Origin: an uncultured Clostridium sp.
GTDB taxonomy: Bacteria; Bacillota; Clostridia; TANB77; CAG-465
Reading direction: 5' to 3'
DNA: 57,387 nucleotides
NCBI GenBank assembly: GCA_947361355.1
Contig: CANAIR010000009.1
Location: 1-57,387 of the forward strand
Made by a program: the position numbers and the translations under genes. A model generated the notes under the pieces. The model had not been told where the DNA came from and ran no database searches. It saw only the letters and a program-made list of their open reading frames with translations. Shown piece by piece: positions 38,228 through 48,024 of this stretch (positions are counted from its first letter, which is position 1; each line of letters starts with the position of its first letter).

Positions 38228-38709
38228 ATATAAAAATTATTTGTGTTGGCAAGATAAAAGAAAAATCATTGCAAGAATTAATATTTGAATATCAAAAAAG
38301 GCTATCAAAATATTGTAAATTAGAAATAATAGAAGTAGATGATGAAAAATTACCTTTAAATTATTCAATAGCTGACGCACAAAAAATTAAAGAAAAAGAA
38401 TGTAACAAAATAAAAGAAAAATTAAACAAAATTGGAAAAAGTAGTATAATTTTTTTAGATTTAAGTGGAAAACAATATACATCAGAAGAATTTTCTGATA
38501 AAATTAATAATATGTGTACATATGGTACATCTACTATAACTTTTGTAATTGGTGGCAGTCTTGGAATGACAAAAGAGTTATTATCACTTAGCGATAATAA
38601 AATTAGTTTTTCTAAAATGACTTTTCCACATCAACTATTTAGAGTATTTTTGCTCGAACAAATATTTAGAGCTTTTAAAATACAAAATAATGAAACTTAT
38701 CATCATTAA
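38221..38709 (+). CDS. rlmH: 23S rRNA (pseudouridine-1915 N3)-methyltransferase
   Basis: 162 residues, normal for RlmH, which methylates pseudouridine 1915 in helix 69 of 23S rRNA. SPOUT-fold motifs are clear: ICVGKIKEKSLQELIFEYQKRL at the N-terminus, FVIGGSLGMTKELL (SAM-binding knot), and MTFPHQLFRVFLLEQIFRAFKI with the conserved YHH end. The end is YHH rather than the usual YHK. It overlaps the MBL gene and is followed at 17 bases by an AbrB-type gene. Confidence 0.93.
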   Translation: MLNIKIICVGKIKEKSLQELIFEYQKRLSKYCKLEIIEVDDEKLPLNYSIADAQKIKEKECNKIKEKLNKIGKSSIIFLDLSGKQYTSEEFSDKINNMCTYGTSTITFVIGGSLGMTKELLSLSDNKISFSKMTFPHQLFRVFLLEQIFRAFKIQNNETYHH

Positions 38710-38726
38710 AAAGGAGGAATTTATTT

Positions 38727-38972
38727 ATGAAATCAACAGGTATTGTAAGAAAGGTAGATAATCTTGGAAGGATTGTTCTTCCATCAGAATTAAGAAAAAC
38801 TTTAAATATAAAAATTAAAGATCCATTAGAAATTTATGTAAGTGGAGATTCTATCATATTAAGAAAATATCTGCCATGTTGCGTTTTTTGTGGTGAGGAA
38901 GAAAATATAAAACCATTTAAAAATAAATATATTTGTCAAAGTTGTTCAAAATCTTTAAATAGAAAAAAATAA
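38727..38972 (+). CDS. AbrB-family transcription regulator with C-terminal zinc ribbon
   Basis: 81 residues. The N-terminal swapped-hairpin AbrB DNA-binding domain (TGIVRKVDNLGRIVLPSELRKTL) spans ~4-50; the C-terminal CVFCGEEEN ... ICQSCSKS has two CxxC pairs for zinc. This short AbrB type is a transition-state regulator in Clostridia. GGAGG precedes ATG. It is paralogous in its N-terminus to SpoVT at 50654. It ends the murA operon, and the terminator follows immediately. Confidence 0.88.
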   Translation: MKSTGIVRKVDNLGRIVLPSELRKTLNIKIKDPLEIYVSGDSIILRKYLPCCVFCGEEENIKPFKNKYICQSCSKSLNRKK

Positions 38973-38975
38973 TAC

Positions 38976-39016
38976 AAAAACTAGTCAGTTTATAATATAT
39001 ACTGACTAGTTTTTTA
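38976..39016. terminator. Bidirectional terminator
   Basis: A 14-bp perfect stem (AAAAACTAGTCAGT at 38976-38989 with its complement at 39001-39014) with a T-run on each strand lies between convergent genes. Confidence 0.9.
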
Positions 39017-39019
39017 ATT

Positions 39020-39589
39020 TTACTTCATACTTTTAATTATTTCAATTGCCTTTTTTTGTCCTTTTTTTATTGCAGTTTCAAAAAATTTTCTTCTAACTTC
39101 AAAATAAAAATTTTCATAAGTGTAGCCCTTTGGATATAAAATAAAATTATTTTTTTCAAATTCATCCCGGCAATGTATTGAAACATTAATGCTTGAATTA
39201 AGAGAATTTTTTTCTATATCGCGATAAGTACTATACTCTGCTGATGGATCATCTCTTTTTACTCTTATATCACTTGGTCCATGCACAATATCTATCTCAT
39301 CAGAAACTTTATATGTCCCACAATATACAAAAATATTGTTTGAATTTTCAATAACTTCAGATTCAAAAGCTCTTTCTAATAATTTCTTTTCGGTCGTACT
39401 ACAAACTTTACACCCTAAAATATAAGTATCACCATAAGAGTCAATTGATTCAATTAAGTTAAGATATTCTTGAATTTTTGGATCATTTTCTAATTCATTT
39501 TTCCTTTGTAATAGTTTTTGATAAGTTTCTTTAATTTCTAAAAATTCTTTATATTTCTTCCGAATATTTTTTAAGTTTTTATCTTCCAT
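39020..39589 (-). CDS. Unknown protein with N-terminal coiled coil
   Basis: 189 residues: a charged coiled coil at ~1-50 (KNIRKKYKEFLEIKETYQKLLQRKNELEND), then a mixed domain with CKVC and STYRDIEKN segments, and a helical end. No signal peptide or known motif. It overlaps the upstream 118-residue membrane gene by 11 bases, so the pair is an operon. Two codons (10 and 141) are CGG, both read as Arg in frame; a shift at either would destroy the ORF. It is a useful control for the CGG question. Confidence 0.5.
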   Translation of the reverse strand: MEDKNLKNIRKKYKEFLEIKETYQKLLQRKNELENDPKIQEYLNLIESIDSYGDTYILGCKVCSTTEKKLLERAFESEVIENSNNIFVYCGTYKVSDEIDIVHGPSDIRVKRDDPSAEYSTYRDIEKNSLNSSINVSIHCRDEFEKNNFILYPKGYTYENFYFEVRRKFFETAIKKGQKKAIEIIKSMK

Positions 39590-39935
39590 ATTTTTTCCCC
39601 TTATTCTTTTTAATTTTACATTTTATAAAATAATCATCCATATATTCAAGTTCCTTAATTTTTACTTTAACGCATTCTCCAATAGAAATATTATCATATT
39701 TTTCTTTTTTTACTTTAATTGCTTTTCCAAAATCTTCTGGGAAATCAAGAAAAACTATATATGCAGATTTTCCCGTATATTCATCTGTGATTATTTTTTT
39801 TTCAATAACTCTTATATACTCTATATTACTTGACGTTACTGGAGTATAAAAATAATCCACCACAAAAGCCATTCCCTTAATCATACATAAAAAAATAACA
39901 ATAAGCAATACAATAAACAAAATAGTATCTACCAT
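39579..39935 (-). CDS. Small membrane protein, unknown
   Basis: 118 residues: one N-terminal membrane helix (~4-28), then a beta-rich domain ~45-110 (YTGKSAYIVFLDFPEDFGKAIKVKKEKYDNISIGECVKVKI), resembling small OB-like or SH3-like domains of membrane-bound cytoplasmic or external proteins. AAGGAGG lies before ATG. It is paired with the coiled-coil gene. Function is unknown. Confidence 0.5.
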   Translation of the reverse strand: MVDTILFIVLLIVIFLCMIKGMAFVVDYFYTPVTSSNIEYIRVIEKKIITDEYTGKSAYIVFLDFPEDFGKAIKVKKEKYDNISIGECVKVKIKELEYMDDYFIKCKIKKNKGKKYGR

Positions 39936-40042
39936 ATTCTACTTTCCTCCTTATAAATTATTATATGGTTTAAAAATATTTGCTAGGTTATTATATCACT
40001 TTTTATGTAAAATGTAAAGTAACTTAAGTATATTTAAAATTT

Positions 40043-40561
40043 TTATTTAATTACCTTACCTGGTATTCCTACAACTGTTTTATCATCCCCTATACTTTTT
40101 AATACAACAGAATTTGCACCGATTTTTACATTGTTACCAATAGTAATATTTCCTAATATTTTACTACCACATCCAACAATTACATTATTTTTTAGTGTTG
40201 GATGCCTCTTTAATTTTTCTTTTCCAGTACCGCCAAGTGTAACTCCATGATAAATAGTACAATCATCTCCTATAACTGCTGTTTCACCTATAACTATTCC
40301 CATTCCATGATCTATAAATAATCTTTTACCAATTTTAGCCGAAGGATGTATTTCAATTCCTGTTAAAAATCTAGCAAACTGTGAAATAAATCTTGCTAAA
40401 AAATACATATGAATATTACTTAAAGCATGTGCTATTTTATAAAAAAACAAAGCATGAAAACCAGGATATAATAAAATTATATATATAATAGACTTAGCTG
40501 CTGGATCCTTTATAGCCATATTTTTAGCATCATAATATAAATCTATAAAAAAAGACTTCAT
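40043..40561 (-). CDS. cysE: Serine O-acetyltransferase
   Basis: ATG 40561 is chosen for its GAGGTG site; the upstream ATG at 40603 lacks one. 172 residues: an N-terminal helical part, then left-handed beta-helix repeats ([41 protein letters not shown]), the catalytic HG/GGTGK region and VGAGSKILG-type turns. It acetylates L-serine with acetyl-CoA in cysteine synthesis. It is of the short EpsC/CysE type. No cysK is adjacent. It lies downstream of ymdB in the same direction with a 43-base gap. Confidence 0.9.
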   Translation of the reverse strand: MKSFFIDLYYDAKNMAIKDPAAKSIIYIILLYPGFHALFFYKIAHALSNIHMYFLARFISQFARFLTGIEIHPSAKIGKRLFIDHGMGIVIGETAVIGDDCTIYHGVTLGGTGKEKLKRHPTLKNNVIVGCGSKILGNITIGNNVKIGANSVVLKSIGDDKTVVGIPGKVIK

Positions 40562-40604
40562 TAATATCACCTCATTATATGATATTAAATAAAGTCTATA
40601 CAAG

Positions 40605-41393
40605 TTACATATTCACTCTTTTGATTTTAATTGCACTTTTAGTATTTTCATCTATATCAACAATAATTGAATTAAATATAGCCTCATTAGTAGAGCATTC
40701 ATATTTAGCATATGCTCCTTCTACAAAACGTTTTAGTGCAATTTCTTTTTTTAATCCAATAACACTTTCTTTTGGACCAGTCATCCCAACATCTGTAATA
40801 TACGCCATTTTACCATTTCTTATAGTTTCATCAGCAGTTTGTACATGAGTATGTGTACCAAAAGTACAAACTACATCCTTATCTTCTAAAAAATATCCCA
40901 TAGCAAGTTTTTCTGCTGTAGCTTCTGCATGAAAATCAACAAAAATATAATCAACATGTTTTTTCTTTAATTCATCTATTTTTTCTATTGCTACCTTAAA
41001 AGGGTTTAAAGTATTATTTTCAAACATGTTACCCATTTCAGCTGTACCTATTAAATTTATAACACCGTATTTTACACCTTTTTTTTCTACTATAATATTT
41101 CCATTTCCAGTTATATTGGTTACATTAGCAGGTATAACAAGCCTTTCTAGCTTAATATATTCTGTTGCCATCTCTTTTCTATAATATAAATGATTTCCCA
41201 TTGTTATTGCATCTGCACCTACACTTAAAATTTCATTATATTCTTTTGTACGCAATCCTTTACCATTTGCAGAATTTTCGCCATTAACAATACAAAGGTC
41301 TATATTTTCTTTTATTAATAAGTCAGGTACCACCTCTTTTAATTTTTCAATTCCAGGTTTTCCTACTATATCACCAACAATTAAAACTCTCAC
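40605..41393 (-). CDS. ymdB: YmdB-type metallophosphoesterase
   Basis: 262 residues from a GTG start. Metal motifs of the calcineurin-like family are present: [18 protein letters not shown] (Asn-Glu-Asn box), [19 protein letters not shown] and [10 protein letters not shown]. This matches the TIGR00282/YmdB group, which hydrolyses 2',3'-cyclic nucleotides and is linked to RNase Y control; rny is 5 kb away on the same strand. The length is normal. Confidence 0.92.
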   Translation of the reverse strand: MRVLIVGDIVGKPGIEKLKEVVPDLLIKENIDLCIVNGENSANGKGLRTKEYNEILSVGADAITMGNHLYYRKEMATEYIKLERLVIPANVTNITGNGNIIVEKKGVKYGVINLIGTAEMGNMFENNTLNPFKVAIEKIDELKKKHVDYIFVDFHAEATAEKLAMGYFLEDKDVVCTFGTHTHVQTADETIRNGKMAYITDVGMTGPKESVIGLKKEIALKRFVEGAYAKYECSTNEAIFNSIIVDIDENTKSAIKIKRVNM

Positions 41394-41460
41394 TCTATTT
41401 CACTACCTTTTTTACTATAAAATTATATATCAAGTATTGTATAAAATCAAGTAAGAAACA

Positions 41461-41505
41461 AAAAAATACAAAATCTACAATTAAATATAGATTTTGTACT
41501 TTTTA
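41461..41505 (-). terminator. Minus-strand terminator after the 41513-41954 gene
   Basis: An 11-bp stem (TACAAAATCTA at 41467-41477 with its complement at 41488-41498) is followed on the minus strand by a T-run. Confidence 0.75.
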
Positions 41506-41512
41506 TATAAAA

Positions 41513-41954
41513 TCAATCTTTAGATGGAAAATATTCATTATATAAATTTTGAGCTTCTGCTAAAATTTCTTCTAAACTCGAAAATTCATTTTTCAACTCT
41601 ACAAGACTTAAATAAATATCATCATCATTTTCTATCTCAACTTCTGCTAACTTTCGTAAATCTTCTCCTTCATGGGTGTCTTCAAATTCTTTTATTATTT
41701 CTATCAAAGTATTTTCTTCCTCTAAATGAATTCCATCAATTTCATTTAAAGCATAATTTTTATAACTATATAAACTCTCTTTTAATTTTGCTAATTTATA
41801 TAATTCTATATTACGCTCATTTATTAATCTTAAAATACATGTCATTAGTTTTAATAATAATCCTTCATATTTTTTATTGAAATTACTCTTTAAAAATTGT
41901 AAATTTTTACTTACAATATTTTTTTTGCCCCGTAATAAATCAAATTTTTTTCAT
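41513..41954 (-). CDS. Unknown acidic/helical protein with an A7-tract frameshift just after the start
   Basis: A strong SD (GGAGGAG) precedes ATG 41954, but ATG-A7-TTTGA gives only MKKI-stop. With six A instead of seven the frame reads MKKFDLLRGKKNIVSKN and continues without a stop through 41845 to 41513, about 146 residues, acidic near the C-terminus (EIENDDDIYLSLVELKNEFSSLEEIL). The alternative start ATG 41845 has no usable SD. Polymerase or ribosome slippage on A7, phase variation or a sequencing error are all possible. Codon TTA-CGG-GGC inside the extension would be read as Arg. No known family. Confidence 0.5.
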
Positions 41955-42034
41955 TTTTCTCCTCCATTATTAAATATAAGTTGATATTGTTTTATGTTAC
42001 TATTTTATCACAGTGCACTTGAAATTTCAATGTT

Positions 42035-43015
42035 TTAGGCATTTTGCTTTATCATTGTACCCTTTTGACATCTTCCACCCATTTTATCTATAATCTTTCC
42101 ATCTTTTAAAATACTTACTATTTCACAATTATTAGAACATCCATTACATTCACTTCCAATTGTTTTAAATTCAATATCTTCAATATTAAAATCAAAATTT
42201 AATTTATTTGAATTTTTATTCATATTTTTAGAAATTATAGCTACACCTAAACATCCCATAAGATGTGAATTACTATCCACACTAATATTTGTATTTAATG
42301 CTTTTTCAAAAGCATTTATAACACCTTTATTTTTGCTAACACCACCTTGAAATACAACTCTATCCTCTAATTTTTTTCCTTTTGCTAAATTATTTAAATA
42401 ATTTTGTACAACACTATTACAAATACCTGCAATCAAATCTTCTTTTGTATGCCCAATTTGTGCCTTATGAACTAAATCTGACTCTGCAAAAACTGTACAT
42501 CTAGCTGCAATTTTTGATGGATTTTTTGATGTTAATGCTATATCTCCTATATCTTCTATATTTACACCTAAACGTTTTGCCTGTGATGATAAAAAAGAAC
42601 CCGTACCAGCTGCACACAAAGTATTCATTGCATAATCAACCACTATACCATTTTTGAGTATTATAAGTTTTGAATCTTGCCCACCAATTTCTAAAATAGT
42701 TCTTACATCTGGAAAAACAGATAAAGTTCCTATTGCATGAGCTGTAATTTCATTTTTTACTACATTTGCATTTAACACACTTCCTATTAAATTTCTTGCG
42801 GAACCTGTTGTTCCTATTCCATAAATAATAGGAGTGATATTTAAATTATCTAACTGTTTTTTCAAACTTTTTATAATTTTTTTAGTAGCATTTATTGGAT
42901 CACCCTCTGTCCACAAATATTCACTTGCAATTATAATATTATTATCATCTATTACTACACCTTTAGTAGATATAGAACCTATATCTACACCTAAATAGCA
43001 TTTTAGTTCTTTCAT
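42035..43015 (-). CDS. 2-hydroxyacyl-CoA dehydratase activase (BadF/HgdC-type ATPase)
   Basis: 326 residues with the ASKHA ATPase pattern: GVDIGSISTKGVVID (phosphate 1), a GIGTTGSARN element, ILEIGGQDSKLI (phosphate 2) and FQGGVSKN (adenosine). The [4Fe-4S]-binding cysteines of activases are present in TLCAAGTGSFLS and ARCTVFAESD; a Cys-rich tail adds GSECNGCSNNC. Such proteins pass an ATP-energised electron to a 2-hydroxyacyl-CoA dehydratase. The two upstream genes encode its likely partner subunits. GGAGG precedes the ATG. Confidence 0.85.
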   Translation of the reverse strand: MKELKCYLGVDIGSISTKGVVIDDNNIIIASEYLWTEGDPINATKKIIKSLKKQLDNLNITPIIYGIGTTGSARNLIGSVLNANVVKNEITAHAIGTLSVFPDVRTILEIGGQDSKLIILKNGIVVDYAMNTLCAAGTGSFLSSQAKRLGVNIEDIGDIALTSKNPSKIAARCTVFAESDLVHKAQIGHTKEDLIAGICNSVVQNYLNNLAKGKKLEDRVVFQGGVSKNKGVINAFEKALNTNISVDSNSHLMGCLGVAIISKNMNKNSNKLNFDFNIEDIEFKTIGSECNGCSNNCEIVSILKDGKIIDKMGGRCQKGTMIKQNA

Positions 43016-43027
43016 TTTTTCCTCCTT

Positions 43028-44248
43028 TTAAGTTTGTGTTTGTAATTTTGTTTTAACATCTTCAGAAATTTCCAAAGATTCTTTTTTAACTTCCTTTTCT
43101 TCTTTATTTAAATTACCATCTAAGATATTTTCTTTTTTCATTTTTAACATATCATAAAAAGCTTCTATTCTAGTTTTTATACCTGTTGCACTTGTTTGTT
43201 CGTCAAAAGTTAAATACATTATTGGTATATTTTTTTCAAGACTAATTTTTTGTAAAATTGGCATTGCATTTATTTCTGGTGAACATCCAAATGGCTTTAT
43301 ATGAATTATTCCATCATATCCTTGATCTATCAATTCTAAAGTATGCGCTACACTTTCAGGTCCATCTGCTCCTAAATGATATTTAATATAACTACTTGCT
43401 CTTTTCATTATCTTTTTTTCAGCAAACCCCTTTTGAAATAATAAATATGTTACAGTAGTGTATCTTTTTACTTTACAATTTAGTTTATTTAATTCCTTTT
43501 CTAAAAAGAAACTAGAATTTGGTTCCATAGATGTAAATAGTTCACCTACTATTCCTATTTTTATATCATTTTTATTATCTTGTTTTAATATAATTTCCTT
43601 AATACGTTTTTTATATTTTACATTTAGCTTTCTTAGTTCATAAAAATTATTAATATTTAACATATCACGTAATAACTCTTGATGTATCTTAGTATATTTA
43701 TCTTCCCCTACTTGATATGTAAAATTATTTCTCATGTAAGTTTCAATTTCATCTAATATATATATCATTTTAAAGCCAAGTAAAAAATAATAACAAAATT
43801 TTTTAAACTTAAGTTTACCATTTAATATCTTAAATTTTTCATATACATTTAAAACATTCATACCATTTTCATCAACTAAAGGTATAAATGTAAAATTATA
43901 CCCCATATCCTTTAATATTTGTTCTTGTACTTCATAATAATATCCATATCTACATCCACCGCCTGCCTGTATTAATACATTAGCTCCATTTTCTAAAGAT
44001 TCTATATAATTTCCCATATTATATTTGAAAGGAAGACATGCAAAATCTGGACTACATTTAGCACCATACATAATTGTATTGTCTGTTATTCTTTTTGGCA
44101 TTAATACTTTTACTTTATTTTTATCAACTAAGTGATTTAAAAGATTATATATAGGTACATAATAATTTCCTATATGTGGAAAACTTACTATATATTCATA
44201 ATCTTTATTTGAATCATTTATTCTTTTTTCTATTTTTTTATTTTTCAT
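43028..44248 (-). CDS. 2-hydroxyacyl-CoA dehydratase-related (CoA activase-associated) protein
   Basis: 406 residues. Cys-containing motifs GAKCSPDFACLPFKYNMGNYI, QAGGGCRYGYYYEVQEQI and KPFGCSPEINAMP are typical of dehydratase-like proteins paired with activases; LTFDEQTSATGIKTRIEAF closes the domain. In many Clostridia this domain and its neighbours are fused in one ~1400-residue protein; here they are separate genes. The gene overlaps the upstream DUF2229-type gene by 4 bases. Substrate unknown. It probably carries an iron-sulfur cluster reduced by the activase. Confidence 0.75.
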   Translation of the reverse strand: MKNKKIEKRINDSNKDYEYIVSFPHIGNYYVPIYNLLNHLVDKNKVKVLMPKRITDNTIMYGAKCSPDFACLPFKYNMGNYIESLENGANVLIQAGGGCRYGYYYEVQEQILKDMGYNFTFIPLVDENGMNVLNVYEKFKILNGKLKFKKFCYYFLLGFKMIYILDEIETYMRNNFTYQVGEDKYTKIHQELLRDMLNINNFYELRKLNVKYKKRIKEIILKQDNKNDIKIGIVGELFTSMEPNSSFFLEKELNKLNCKVKRYTTVTYLLFQKGFAEKKIMKRASSYIKYHLGADGPESVAHTLELIDQGYDGIIHIKPFGCSPEINAMPILQKISLEKNIPIMYLTFDEQTSATGIKTRIEAFYDMLKMKKENILDGNLNKEEKEVKKESLEISEDVKTKLQTQT

Positions 44249-45201
44249 TTTATTAATACCCCCATTTTATTTTGTTCTAGTACATCTACAAAACTTTCAA
44301 GTCTTGTATAAAGTCCTGCACCTACTTCTTGTTCATCTAAAATAATATTTATACTTGGTTTTTCTTTAACTTTCCTAAGGACTAGTTCATTTACAAGTGC
44401 ATCTGGACCGCATGGAAAAGTTGATAAATAGATAATACCGTCTACTTTATCAATATATTCAAAAAGTCCATTTATCAAATTTTGATTATATTTCCAATAT
44501 AGCGATTTTGATATTTTTTTATAACTATTTTTAATATTATTTTTTTCATTAATATTCAAACTAGACTTATTAATATCTGCATAATATACATTAACATTAG
44601 CACTTCTTAAATAACTAGTTATTTGACTACCTAAGTACTTATCATGTGAAATATATGGATGAGAAACAATTAAAACATTCATATTATTTTTACTTTCATT
44701 TAATAGCTTTATTTGTTTATTATACAAAGATAAGTTATATAACTTTTCTATATTTTTAGCTCTAATGTAACTGGATATTGTTTTTGCATAGCTTACTTTT
44801 AATTTTTCTCCTAATTTTAAGAATCCTTTTATTTCAGTAATACCTTTTGAATAATCAATATTCAAATCAATAAATTTTGCATCAAATATATTTTTACATA
44901 TATCATACATAGCGTAAAATTTAACACAAACTGTTTTCCTTTTACTAAAATACCCTATTCTTGGAATAAAAATATAATCTATATTTTCTTTTTTTAATCT
45001 TTTTACTAAGTTTGATACATGTCCCAAATATATTTTGGCTGATAAGCAAGTTTCATCTATTGAATATTTCTTTCCTTCTTCTAGTATTTCTTTATTTGTT
45101 TCATCACTATATACTACTTCAAACCCTAAGTTTTTAAAAAAACTTTCATAAAGTATTGGATTTTGATAGTGCATCATTGCTTTTGGAATACCAATTTTCA
45201 T
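44245..45201 (-). CDS. DUF2229-type activase-associated protein
   Basis: ATG 45201 (AGGTGG upstream) gives ~318 residues starting MKIGIPKAMMHYQNPILYE, the DUF2229 signature, with SIDETCLSAKIYLGHV, IFIPRIGYFSKRKTVCVKFY and STFPCGPDALVNELV. It ends ILDEQEVGAGLYTRLESF, parallel to the next gene's end, so the two proteins are related folds. It is first in the three-gene activase operon. Together they probably form an ATP-driven low-potential reductase or dehydratase of unknown substrate. Confidence 0.75.
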   Translation of the reverse strand: MKIGIPKAMMHYQNPILYESFFKNLGFEVVYSDETNKEILEEGKKYSIDETCLSAKIYLGHVSNLVKRLKKENIDYIFIPRIGYFSKRKTVCVKFYAMYDICKNIFDAKFIDLNIDYSKGITEIKGFLKLGEKLKVSYAKTISSYIRAKNIEKLYNLSLYNKQIKLLNESKNNMNVLIVSHPYISHDKYLGSQITSYLRSANVNVYYADINKSSLNINEKNNIKNSYKKISKSLYWKYNQNLINGLFEYIDKVDGIIYLSTFPCGPDALVNELVLRKVKEKPSINIILDEQEVGAGLYTRLESFVDVLEQNKMGVLIK

Positions 45202-45360
45202 TTTTACCACCTAAAAATATTATTTTCAATTTTTATTTATTTATACATAAATTTCCAATCATATCGCTATTTTTATTGACATATACATACTATTTGTATA
45301 TAATTGATAACTATATAACGCAATATATAACAAATAATTTATGTTATGGAGGTACAAAAA

Positions 45361-46062
45361 ATGAAAAAAATAGGAATAATTGGTGGCATGAGTTATGAAT
45401 CAACTTTACATTATTACGAAAAAATTAATAAGATTATAAACAAAAAGCTTGGCAAATTAACTACTGCTGAAATAATTATGTATAGTGTAAACTTTCAAGA
45501 CATTGAACCTCATATGAAAAAAAATGAGTGGAAAATTATCGAAGATTCATTATGTAATAAAGCAAAAAAACTTGAAGATGCTGGTGTTGATATAATTGTT
45601 ATTGCAACAAATACTATGCACAAATTAGCTGATAAGATACAAAATAAGATTAACATTCCACTTTTACATATTGCAGATTGTGTTGCTAAAGAATGTAACA
45701 AACAAAATATAAAAAATGTTGGTTTAATAGGTACTAGATATACTATGACAGAAAATTTTCTGAAAAATAGATTAGAAAAAAATGGATTAAAAGTATTTGT
45801 ACCAAAAAGTAAAAAAGAAATTAATGAAATCGATAGAATAATATTTGAAGAACTATGTGTTGGAACGATAAAAGACTCGTCTAAAAAATATTATATAGAT
45901 GTTATCCGTAATATGCAAAAAAAATATAAAATAGAAGGTATTATTCTTGGCTGTACAGAAATAGAGATGCTTATAAAGAAAGATGATTTAGATATACCAA
46001 TTTTTGATACTACTAATGAGCATATAAAAGGAGTGGTTAATTTTATTATTGAAAATTTATAA
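45361..46062 (+). CDS. Aspartate/glutamate racemase family protein
   Basis: ATG 45361 is chosen (GGAGG 7 bases upstream). 233 residues: IGIIGGMSYESTLHYYEKIN, then IVIATNTMHKLAD and a second-half ILGCTEIEMLI. The second catalytic Cys (LGCTE) is present; at the first position the usual Cys-Asn/Thr pair is ATNTMH, with Thr available, as in YgeA-type L-Asp/Glu racemases as I recall them. It would supply D-amino acids for the wall or use them as nutrients. It stands alone, divergent from the activase operon. Confidence 0.85.
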   Translation: MKKIGIIGGMSYESTLHYYEKINKIINKKLGKLTTAEIIMYSVNFQDIEPHMKKNEWKIIEDSLCNKAKKLEDAGVDIIVIATNTMHKLADKIQNKINIPLLHIADCVAKECNKQNIKNVGLIGTRYTMTENFLKNRLEKNGLKVFVPKSKKEINEIDRIIFEELCVGTIKDSSKKYYIDVIRNMQKKYKIEGIILGCTEIEMLIKKDDLDIPIFDTTNEHIKGVVNFIIENL

Positions 46063-46084
46063 AATTAATTTTACAAATTTCATT

Positions 46085-46120
46085 AAAAAAAGGGACTTAA
46101 ATGAAAAAAGTCCCTTTTTT
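46085..46120. terminator. Bidirectional terminator between racemase and rny
   Basis: A strong stem, AAAAAAGGGACTT with AAGTCCCTTTTTT (46085-46097, 46108-46120), closes both convergent genes. Confidence 0.9.
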
Positions 46121-46130
46121 ATTATCTAAA

Positions 46131-47678
46131 TTATTTTGCAAGTTCAGTTGCTCTACTTTCACGAATAACATTAACTTTAATTTGTCCTGGATAAACCATT
46201 TCATTTTCAATTTGTTTTGCAACATTTCTTGCCATTATAACCATTGAAGCATCATCAACTTGATCTGGTTTAACTATTATTCTTACTTCACGTCCAGCTT
46301 GTATAGCATAAGATTTGTCAACACCTTTATAAGAATCACAAATTTCTTCAAGCTTTTGTAGTCTTTTTATATATGTGCTAACTGTTTCTTTTCTTGCACC
46401 TGGTCTAGAAGCAGAAACTATATCACCAATTTGTACTAAAACTGCTTCAATTGTCTTTGGATCAGTATCTCCATGATGTGCTTCCATTCCCCATATAATT
46501 TCATCTTTTTCCTTATATTTTTTAAGTAAATCTACACCTAGGCTTACATGTGTACCTTCTACATCGTGATCAAAAGATTTTCCAATATCGTGAAAAAGTC
46601 CAGCACGTTTAGCAATAGTTGGATCAAGACCTAATTCTACTGCTAAAGTTCCAGCAACATTTGCAACTTCAATTGAATGATTCAAAACATTTTGCCCATA
46701 ACTTGTTCTAAATTTAAGTTTACCAAGTAAATTTATAAGATCAGGATGAACATTAATAACACCTGTTTCATATAATGCTCTTTCTCCTTCTTCTTTAATT
46801 GTATTTTCAACTTCTGATTTTGCCTTTTCAATCATCTCTTCAATTTTTCCTGGATGTATTCTTCCATCAGCAATTAATCTTTCAATTGCAATTCTTGCTA
46901 CTTCACGTCTAATAGGATCAAAGCTAGATAATACTATAACATCTGGTGTATCATCAATGATCAAATCAATTCCTGTTAAAGTCTCAATTGTCTTTATATT
47001 TCTTCCCTCTCTACCTATTATACGACCTTTTAAGTCATCATTTGGTAAAGATACAACTGTAACTGTTGCTTCGGCAGTGTGATCAGTAGCACATTTTTGA
47101 ATTGCTCCAACTAAAAGTTCTTTTGCTTTTTTGTCTACCTCATATTTTGCTTTATCAGTTTCTTCTTTTATTAAAGTTGCCATTTCTACTTTCATATCAT
47201 CTTCTAATCTAGTCATCAAAGTATTTTTAGCATCTTCAATAGACATTTTAGAAATTCTGCTTAATTCTTCCAATTCTCTTTCTTTAGCTTTTGATAAATC
47301 TTGCTCTTTTTTTGCAAGCTCATCACTCTTTTTTATAATATTGTTTTCCTTTTCTTCAATCAAAGCAGCTCTTTTATCTACTAAATCTTGCCTTTGATTT
47401 ATTCTGTTTTCGATGTCACTTAGTTCTCTTTTTCTTATCTTAGCATCTTTTTCAATTTCATCTTTTTGTTTTAACATTTCATCTTTTGCTTGCAAAATGG
47501 CCTCTTTTTTAATTCTTTCTGCATCTACTTTACCATCTTCTACTATTTTTTTTGCTTGTTGTTCAGCTGATTCTACTGCTGCTTCTGCTACTTTTTTTCT
47601 ATAGCCTATACCTACATAGAAAAATATAACTCCAGCAACAGCAAATGCTACAACAGCAGCAATTACTGTTAATAACAT
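46131..47678 (-). CDS. rny: Ribonuclease Y
   Basis: 515 residues: an N-terminal membrane helix (~3-25), a long Lys/Glu coiled coil (~30-200), a KH domain ([29 protein letters not shown]), an HD domain with [15 protein letters not shown], and the C-terminal conserved [12 protein letters not shown]. It starts bulk mRNA decay as a membrane-bound endonuclease. Length and architecture are standard. AAGGAGG precedes the ATG. YmdB, its known functional partner, is encoded 5 kb away on the same strand. Confidence 0.95.
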   Translation of the reverse strand: MLLTVIAAVVAFAVAGVIFFYVGIGYRKKVAEAAVESAEQQAKKIVEDGKVDAERIKKEAILQAKDEMLKQKDEIEKDAKIRKRELSDIENRINQRQDLVDKRAALIEEKENNIIKKSDELAKKEQDLSKAKERELEELSRISKMSIEDAKNTLMTRLEDDMKVEMATLIKEETDKAKYEVDKKAKELLVGAIQKCATDHTAEATVTVVSLPNDDLKGRIIGREGRNIKTIETLTGIDLIIDDTPDVIVLSSFDPIRREVARIAIERLIADGRIHPGKIEEMIEKAKSEVENTIKEEGERALYETGVINVHPDLINLLGKLKFRTSYGQNVLNHSIEVANVAGTLAVELGLDPTIAKRAGLFHDIGKSFDHDVEGTHVSLGVDLLKKYKEKDEIIWGMEAHHGDTDPKTIEAVLVQIGDIVSASRPGARKETVSTYIKRLQKLEEICDSYKGVDKSYAIQAGREVRIIVKPDQVDDASMVIMARNVAKQIENEMVYPGQIKVNVIRESRATELAK

Positions 47679-47945
47679 ACTATATCCTCCTTAATATTCA
47701 ATTTTCAATGTCCAACATTTTATTTATACACAAATAATATATTTCAACCTATAATTTTATGTTAGATTTATTGTATAAAATAAATACTTTTATACAATAT
47801 AAATTATACATTATATATTAAAATATATCAAGGATTTTTTTTAATTTATAATAAATTATATAATACATAGTTTATATAACTTTTTAATTTACAAAATTAT
47901 TTCTCTGATTTTGTCTCTTTCATTTTGTGTTTTTTATGTATACTA

Positions 47946-47974
47946 TTGATTTTATAACAAAATAATGATATAAT
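47946..47974 (+). promoter_or_regulatory. Sigma-A-type promoter of the 48025 gene
   Basis: TTGATT, a 17-base spacer and TATAAT, 50 bases before the ATG. The rest of the 346-base gap 47679-48024 is AT-rich and, apart from the rny upstream region, shows nothing else. Confidence 0.7.
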
Positions 47975-48024
47975 ATACTGAAAAAATTTTTATATTCCAA
48001 AAAAATTTTAAGGAGGACTTTCTC

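Noticed and set aside
45361-46062. Racemase called inactive because the first Cys is missing
   Set aside because: Related L-Asp/Glu racemases have Thr at this position as I recall, and the second Cys is present, so inactivity is not supported.
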